From positions 186,001 through 250,000 of the forward strand of contig CAVPPH010000001.1 of assembly GCA_963707275.1 (NCBI GenBank): a stretch of 64,000 bases of DNA. The letters run 5' to 3'. Positions 58,688-64,000 of this stretch are shown in pieces; positions within the stretch are counted from its first letter, which is position 1, and every line of letters starts with the position of its first letter. Made by a program: the position numbers and the translations under genes. This DNA is from JACKBK01 sp963707275 (lineage in GTDB: Bacteria; Chloroflexota; Anaerolineae; JAAEKA01). The notes below the pieces were generated by a model. It ran no database searches and was not told the origin of the DNA. It saw nothing but the letters and a program-made list of their open reading frames with translations.

Positions 58688-60347
58688 TCACTGAGCGCTT
58701 ACCGTCGGAAACCACATTCCGAACACCTGTCGTTCATACGCGCCGATGTCACAGTGCGCTCCCTGCGGACGGGTGACGCCGCGCTGGTCGAGGTTGTTGA
58801 CCGGGTCCGCTGCGCAGATCGCGTCGTCTGCCGCGTCGATGGCCGCGCTGCCTGGACCGAGCGCCATCGTCCAGGTCGGTCCGCCGTTGTCCTGCAACGG
58901 GCCGAGCACCGGATCGGCGTTGATGCCGGGACAGGTGGTATCGGGATAGCTAAGGTTGCCGCCGCCGTCGGTGATCGAGCCAAAGCAATTGTCTCCGTCT
59001 GGACTGTTGGCGACGATGGCGTTGGACAGCCTGATGACTGCACCTTCATAGTCCTGCATTGTAAATGCTGCCGCCTGCAACTGTGCCGACATTGCCGGAG
59101 AAGGTGACATTGCTGACAGTCACCGTGCCACGTACGCTACAGATACCACCGCCTTCGCTAGCTCTGTTGCTAGCGAAGGAGCTGTTACCCACTGTCATCG
59201 TGTCGTAGTTGGCGACGCCGCCGCAAGCATCAGCTTGGTTGTTGGAGAAAGTGGTATTGCTGATTGATGTCGTGCCATAGATGTCGTTTAGAATGCCGCC
59301 GCCGACGTAGACTGCGCGATTGTTGGAAAACGTGCTGTCGCTCACGTTTAGGTCTCCGTAGACATAAGACACGCCGCTATGGTAGATCCCGCCGCCGTAG
59401 GGAGCGTTGTTACCTGATACTGTGCAATTGGTGACAACAAGTGCTGCCCTCACGTTGTATATGCCGCCGCCGTGGTAGGCGTAGGCACTATTACCAGTGA
59501 GCGTGCTGTTGTTCACGGTCATCGTGCCGTCATGGTTGTTGATGCCGCCTCCGTTGCGAGCGCGGTTATCGGAGAACGTGCTGTGGTGTATTGCGACAGT
59601 GCCAAGACCACCGGCTTTGATGCCGCCACCCGTGTCAGCGTAGTTGTTGGTGAAGGAGGTGTAGTTCACCGTCAAAGTGCCGTCCGAACTGGAGATGCCG
59701 CCGCCTGCTATCGCACTGTTCTCCGAGAAGATGCAATTGTCTATAGCAGTCATGCCGCGGTATGAATAGATAGCCCCACCTTGCCCACGATCAGCGTTGT
59801 TGCCGGAAAATGAGGTATTGCCTACGACCAGCGTGCCATTTCCGCTGTAGATACTGCCGCCTCTGTAAGCATCGTTGTCGATGAAAATGCTGTTGCTTAC
59901 TGATCAGCTCGCCATCGTTGTAGATGGCGCCACCGAAGATGTATGCGCTGTTGGCGGAGAAGGTACAGTTGCTCACGGTTACCGAGCCGCCGTTATTAGT
60001 GATGCCGCCACCGCTGCCGCCGTAGCCGGTGTTTCCATTGGCAACGGCCAGTTCATTGAGGGCAAGGGGAACGCCTGAGTTCACAATGAACACTCGCACT
60101 GCATCGTTGCCGCTGATGGTGACATCCTGCCCACTGCCGTCGATGGTCGTGTCGGTCGGAGATCACGATCTCGGCTCGTCAGGGTGATGGTGCCGCTGCA
60201 CGCGAAGGTCACTGTGCCGCCGCCGGCCAGCGCGGCCAGCAGGTGCGCTTCGTCGCAGACGGTGACGACCCCGCCGGCGTGCGCGGGCGATGCCGGCGCC
60301 AGGAGTGCCAGCAGGACGAGGATAACCAGAAGGTGTTTGGCAGACAT
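58688..60347 (-). CDS. secreted right-handed beta-helix protein, choice-of-anchor Q (frameshifts)
   Basis: ATG 60347 starts a signal peptide (LLVILVLLALLAPASPAHA) and a short start domain (VVTVCDEAHLLAALAGGGTV). The body is a parallel beta-helix of about 20 turns with the pattern (S/T)xFxNNxAxxGGGI, for example STFSDNRARNGGGINN and STFSNNRAVYVGGGI, as in polymorphic outer-membrane-type adhesins. It ends with the choice-of-anchor Q segment: DNGGPTWTMALGPGSAAID, LDQRGVTRPQG, CDIGAYERQ and a FPTVSAQ end. Breaks near 60155, 59895, 59755 and 59065. Predicted surface or secreted adhesin; no enzyme motif. Confidence 0.8.
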
Positions 60348-60568
60348 GGTATGGACCCCTTTCCCCAGGGACTGGTCAAGACAGCCGTGGCCCGAACAAC
60401 TACGGGCTAGTTCAATTATACACTGGTTTTGGCTCAAATTGCATGACAGTTTGTTCAGATTGGTCACAATCTTGTGAAGAACTGACGACGGGCGCACAGT
60501 CATCATCCGCCGCCGGTGCTGACATGCGCGACGTGGATGTTTCGTGACTTGGCTGCTTGTTGAAACCT

Positions 60569-60611
60569 GCCGGACTGACGATCCTCTTCTGCAGAGAATC
60601 GTCAGTCCGGC
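60569..60611 (-). terminator. hairpin after the FG-GAP/CBM9 gene
   Basis: GCCGGACTGACGAT (60569-60582) and ATCGTCAGTCCGGC (60598-60611) form a 14-bp stem with a 15-base loop, 7 bases after the stop at 60618. Confidence 0.65.
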
Positions 60612-60617
60612 GCACGC

Positions 60618-63600
60618 TCACTGGCGCATGATCAGCGGCAGGTAGCGCACCTGCATCACCTGTGTCGCCGTTGCCGTCGGCGTCACCGTGGGTGACGCAG
60701 TGGCCGTTGCCGTTGCCGTCGCTGTTGCTGTCGGCGTGCAAGACGCCCACGGCGTCGCTGGAGTTGCGACGACGACCGGGGCGTTGCGCAGCAACGGCAG
60801 GTGATAGCCGTCGTCGATGGTGAGCGTGTTGGTGAAGACTGTCCCCGGAGCGACGCAAACGGAAGGACCGTTAAGCAGGTAGCCGAAACACGGACCTCGT
60901 GTGCCGGCATGGTGCCCTGCCATCGCAAGGACTGTGTCACAGGATCCCATGACAGCCCGCCAGTCGCAGTATCCGGGGCGTAGGGCAAGGGCGGCACGTC
61001 GATCAGCGTGACCAGAGCGGGTTCGGTGCCGCTGTTTTCGATCTGGATGATGTACCCATTTTGCTGATCAGGCATGACGACCGTGTTCCAGGCGATCTTA
61101 TAGGAGTACTGTAGGTCAGGCTCGCCAACCGGCGTTGCCGTGGCCGTAGGAGTTGCCGTGGGGGTCGGCGTGCGCGTTGGGGTCGCGGTCGCGGTTGGCG
61201 ACGTTGTAGCGGTAGGCGTCGGCGTTGGCGGGATGTAGCCGTCCTCGGTGGTGAGGAACATCGCGCCGAAGCCGTCGCCGCCGGTCGTAGCCGTGCCCTG
61301 CCAGATCAGATAGCTGTCCCAGTTGCCGCCATCGTCGTCGTCGTGCAGGCCGAGGTTGAACGAGAAAGCCTCGCCCGCGGCCAGGTTGATTGTAGAAGCC
61401 GTAGAGGGTGCTGGCCGGGATGCGCACCTCGACGTCCCAGCCGCCGGGGACGATCGCTGCCATGGCCTCGATGGGCGGGTTGGGTACGCCGAAGTCGGTG
61501 ACGCGGCCATCGGCGTTGACGGTGAACTGGTGGGTGTCGCCGCCGGCCGGGTTGCCGTCGTAGACGGCATAGAAGGCCAGTTCCACCTCGTCGTCGCGCC
61601 AGACGTCTGTGCTGTCGTTGACGATCACGTCGTCGTCGACGTGCAGCGCCAGGTAGAGGTCGGTCGTGGTCCAGGCAGTGCGCAGGGTGGCGCTGGCGTC
61701 GGCGGGCTCCGGCGTCAGGCCGGACAGCGTCTCGGCCGAGCTGCGGTCGAGGGTGAAGCGGGCGTGCCGGCGCCCAGTCGCTCAGGTCGCCGTCGATGGT
61801 TGGCGGCTGGCTGGTGCGGCGCGTCAGCACGCGCGTCTCGCGCAGGCCGGCGGCCGTGCCGTAGAAGGCCAGCGTCCTGCGGGCTGCGATAGGGGTTCCC
61901 TGCCAACGGTCACGTCGTCGAAGCCGTCGCCGTTGACGTCACCAATCCTGCCAACCCGGCCAAACCTGGACCACCCGCCAACTGGTTGCCACGACACCCA
62001 ACTTGGTGCGACAGCCATGCCTCGGGGATCGCCCAGGAAGCCGAAGACGTAGCAGCAGTGCCGTAGTCGTAATCCGGTGCACTGATCAGGATGTCGTCCA
62101 AGCCGTCGCCGTTGACGTCGCCCGCGCCGGCGACGCTGGAGCCCAACGCCGCGCCGTTGCGGTCGCTTTCGAAGGTCCAGGCTGGCGTCGTGGCAAGGCC
62201 ACCGGCTGAACCGAGATACAGGAACGCACGCCCGGCTCCGTACGAATACGTGTTTAGGGCGTGAAAGTAGGGGTCTCCCACCACGAGATCGTCGAAGCCA
62301 TCGCTGTTGACGTCGCCGGCAGCTCGTGTAAGGGGCGTAGATGGATTCCATCGAAGAGTTGAGTTGTTGTCGGTTGGGAGTGCCGGCCGGTGATCCGTAT
62401 AAGATTGATATCAGTGTGGGCTCGTTGTAACTGGATCTGCCGGTCGGCAATGTCGTTGTAGCCATCGCCGTTGACGTCGCCGATGTTTCGTGCATCCATA
62501 CCGAGATATCGCTCGGGCGAGTTGCTTTCGAGGATCGCAGCCCGGGGTTCTGTCTAGTCCGTCCGGCGAACCGAAGAAGATCATGATTCGCCCCTCATGC
62601 TGCTCGCCGTTTGTGAACGACGAATTAGCCGAGCAGCAGGTCGTCGTAGCCGTCGCCGTTGACATCGCCCGCGGCGCTGCCGAGTGCAGGACCACCCCAG
62701 TCGAACACTGTTCCCAGGTCGCTGGCCGATCCATACGTGACACCGCCCTACCATCCTGGTAGATACTCAGGTCGTCGAAGCCGTCGCCGTTGAGATCGCC
62801 AACAGCCGACTGCCCGGTTTCCCCCGCCACCAGTTTCGCTCGGTCGAAATCCCAGCAGAACTGCCTAGGAACAACTCGACCCAGGAATCCCCACCCATTC
62901 TTCTGTACATCAGGACATCGTCGAAGCCATCGCCGTTGACATCGCCGGCCAAGCTACCCGACCCCGATCCCACCCAGTCCGGCATGGGGTTCTGTTCTGG
63001 AACCTGGATGACAACCGTGCTGGCCACTGTCTCCGGGGATAATTCAGCCGGAGACTGGGTAATTCCAGCGGCGGAGCGGCAAGATCCTCTGGAACTACTC
63101 CGGCAGGTTCCTCCATCGGTCCGCGGGTGGCGACCATCACCATCTCGCCGAAGTCCACGCCGCCCACGGTGCTGTCGCCTTGCCAGACCAGGTAGCTGTC
63201 CCACGGGCCGCCATCGTCGTCGTCGTGCAGGCCGAGGTTGAAGGTCAAGGCCGTGTCGCGCGCGAGGATGTTGTAGAAGCCGAACAGGTGGCGGCCGGGA
63301 TGCGCACTTCGACGTTCCAGCCGCCGGGCGTGGCCACTGCTGCCGCCTCGACGGGGATAGGCACGGTCGGGTCGCCGAAGTCGCTGACGCGGCCATCGGC
63401 GTTGATCGTGTACTGGTGGGTATCGCCGCCGGCCGGGTTGCCGTCCCAGACTGCGTAGAAGCCCAGCTCGATCTCGTCGTCGTTCCAGACCTCGGGGCTG
63501 TCGTTGACCACCGCGTCGTCGGATAACGTGGAAGGCGAGGTAGAGGTCGCTGGCGGTCCAGACGGCTTGCAGCGTGGCGGCTGCGTCGTCGGGTTGAGCC

Positions 63601-64000
63601 GGCTGGCCGGCTAGCGTGGCGGCCGAACTGCGGTCGAGGGTGAAGCCGGTCAGCGGCGTCCAGTCGCCGAGGTCGCCGTCGATGGTGGGTGGCTGGTCGA
63701 CCAGTTGGGCGAGGATGCGGCTGCCGCGCAGCCCGGCCGCCGATCCGTAGAAGCCGCGGATCAGGCCGCAGTTGGTGCAGCTGGCGGAGTAGGTGGAGTG
63801 ACCGGCCAGCAGGTCGTCGTAGCCGTCGCCGTTGACGTCGCCGGCCAGCGCAAGCTGGTCGCCGAAGCCGGCGCCGCCCTCGCCGTGCTGGGCGATCCAG
63901 TGTGGGGCCGGCGCCAGGCCGCGCGGCGAGCCGTAGAAGGCCAGCACCTGGCCTGTAGGGTAATTCGACGATGCCTGATGGCGCGCCCGCAACCAAATCG
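60618..64000 (-). CDS. large secreted FG-GAP and CBM9-like repeat protein (partial, many frameshifts)
   Basis: The gene enters from the right edge and ends at 60618. Modules in order: FG-GAP repeats (LAGDVNGDGYDDLLAGHS), a CBM9/DOMON-like domain near 63710-63150 (PPTIDGDLGDW, DEIELGFYAVWDGNPAGG, HDDDDGGPWDSYLVWQG), more FG-GAP repeats (GDVNGDGFDDVLMYRR, GDVNGDGLDDILISAP), a second nearly identical CBM9-like domain near 61820-61260, a T/P/A-rich linker, a DUF11-like segment (NGYIIQIENSGTEPALVTLI), a second TATATA linker, and the end VRYLPLIMRQ. FG-GAP units (calcium loops DVNGDGxDD) fold as integrin-like propellers. Many single-base breaks interrupt it. It is surface or secreted and probably binds glycans or protein ligands. 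Two separate genes cannot be excluded. Confidence 0.7.

Noticed and set aside
1..64000. tRNA or rRNA genes
   Set aside because: I looked for GGTTCGAATCC-type T-arms and rRNA signatures on both strands; the few GTTCGAA words lie in coding or promoter DNA without cloverleaf context.

Overview
The window is high-GC bacterial DNA with the gene content of a Chloroflexota (Anaerolineae/Caldilinea-like) genome. It has large glycosyltransferase and DUF2079-type membrane proteins, secreted proteins with T/P-rich linkers and YLPLV-like C-termini, Reg_prop beta-propellers, a NACHT/CHAT pair and many intergenic palindromes. This is a content-based inference; no rRNA or other phylogenetic marker is present. 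I see no tRNA, rRNA, CRISPR array, transposase or phage gene.

Layout. 1-3533 (minus): scpB, two tandem genes that each join an XRE-type helix-turn-helix to an Hfq/Sm-like domain, a small unknown and a partial membrane metalloprotease. 4053-7491 (minus): an Lrp/AsnC regulator, an aldehyde dehydrogenase and a methionine-gamma-lyase-like PLP enzyme. 7873-14160: a secreted metalloprotease/beta-propeller protein, an LCAT-like lipase, a degenerate response-regulator receiver and a nitrilase-family hydrolase. 14351-14866: a TPR protein. 14881-25027: a surface-glycan cluster with GT39-like, DUF2079, GT4, flippase-like, GT2 and DegT aminotransferase genes. 25237-28648: a Reg_prop/Y_Y_Y sensor with an AAA+ NTPase output. 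29131-32791: a LysM protein and a membrane protein ending in an ILEI-like domain. 33014-39629: folC, lon, a lipoprotein and a Schlafen/AlbA-type regulator. 40019-44407: a two-gene NACHT plus CHAT-protease module. 44591-48362: a class V PLP enzyme, a MEMO1-family protein and an Eis-like acetyltransferase. 48307-52304 (minus): a copper operon csoR-copZ-DUF411-copA with promoter and operator. 52472-64000 (minus): secreted or membrane repeat proteins, including SBBP propeller, Vps62-PrsW fusion, DUF6585-like, beta-helix and FG-GAP/CBM9 proteins.

Many genes, including essential ones such as lon and folC, are broken by single-base frameshifts with an intact downstream frame. Sequence error is the simplest explanation, so these genes are annotated as one CDS each with the breaks described. 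Other blocks, notably 38217-44407, read cleanly.

The strongest candidate for an undescribed system is the NACHT/CHAT pair. Both proteins carry nearly the same short Gly-rich beta-type motif, which suggests a sensor-to-protease signalling contact. It lies behind a consensus promoter and helically phased TCCCACA repeats. Other notable points are the XRE-Hfq fusions (one with an RGG/Tyr-rich disordered linker), the Reg_prop-AAA sensor, the Vps62-PrsW fusion, an in-frame TGA at a motif cysteine of the DUF411 protein, and several repeats lodged inside reading frames.
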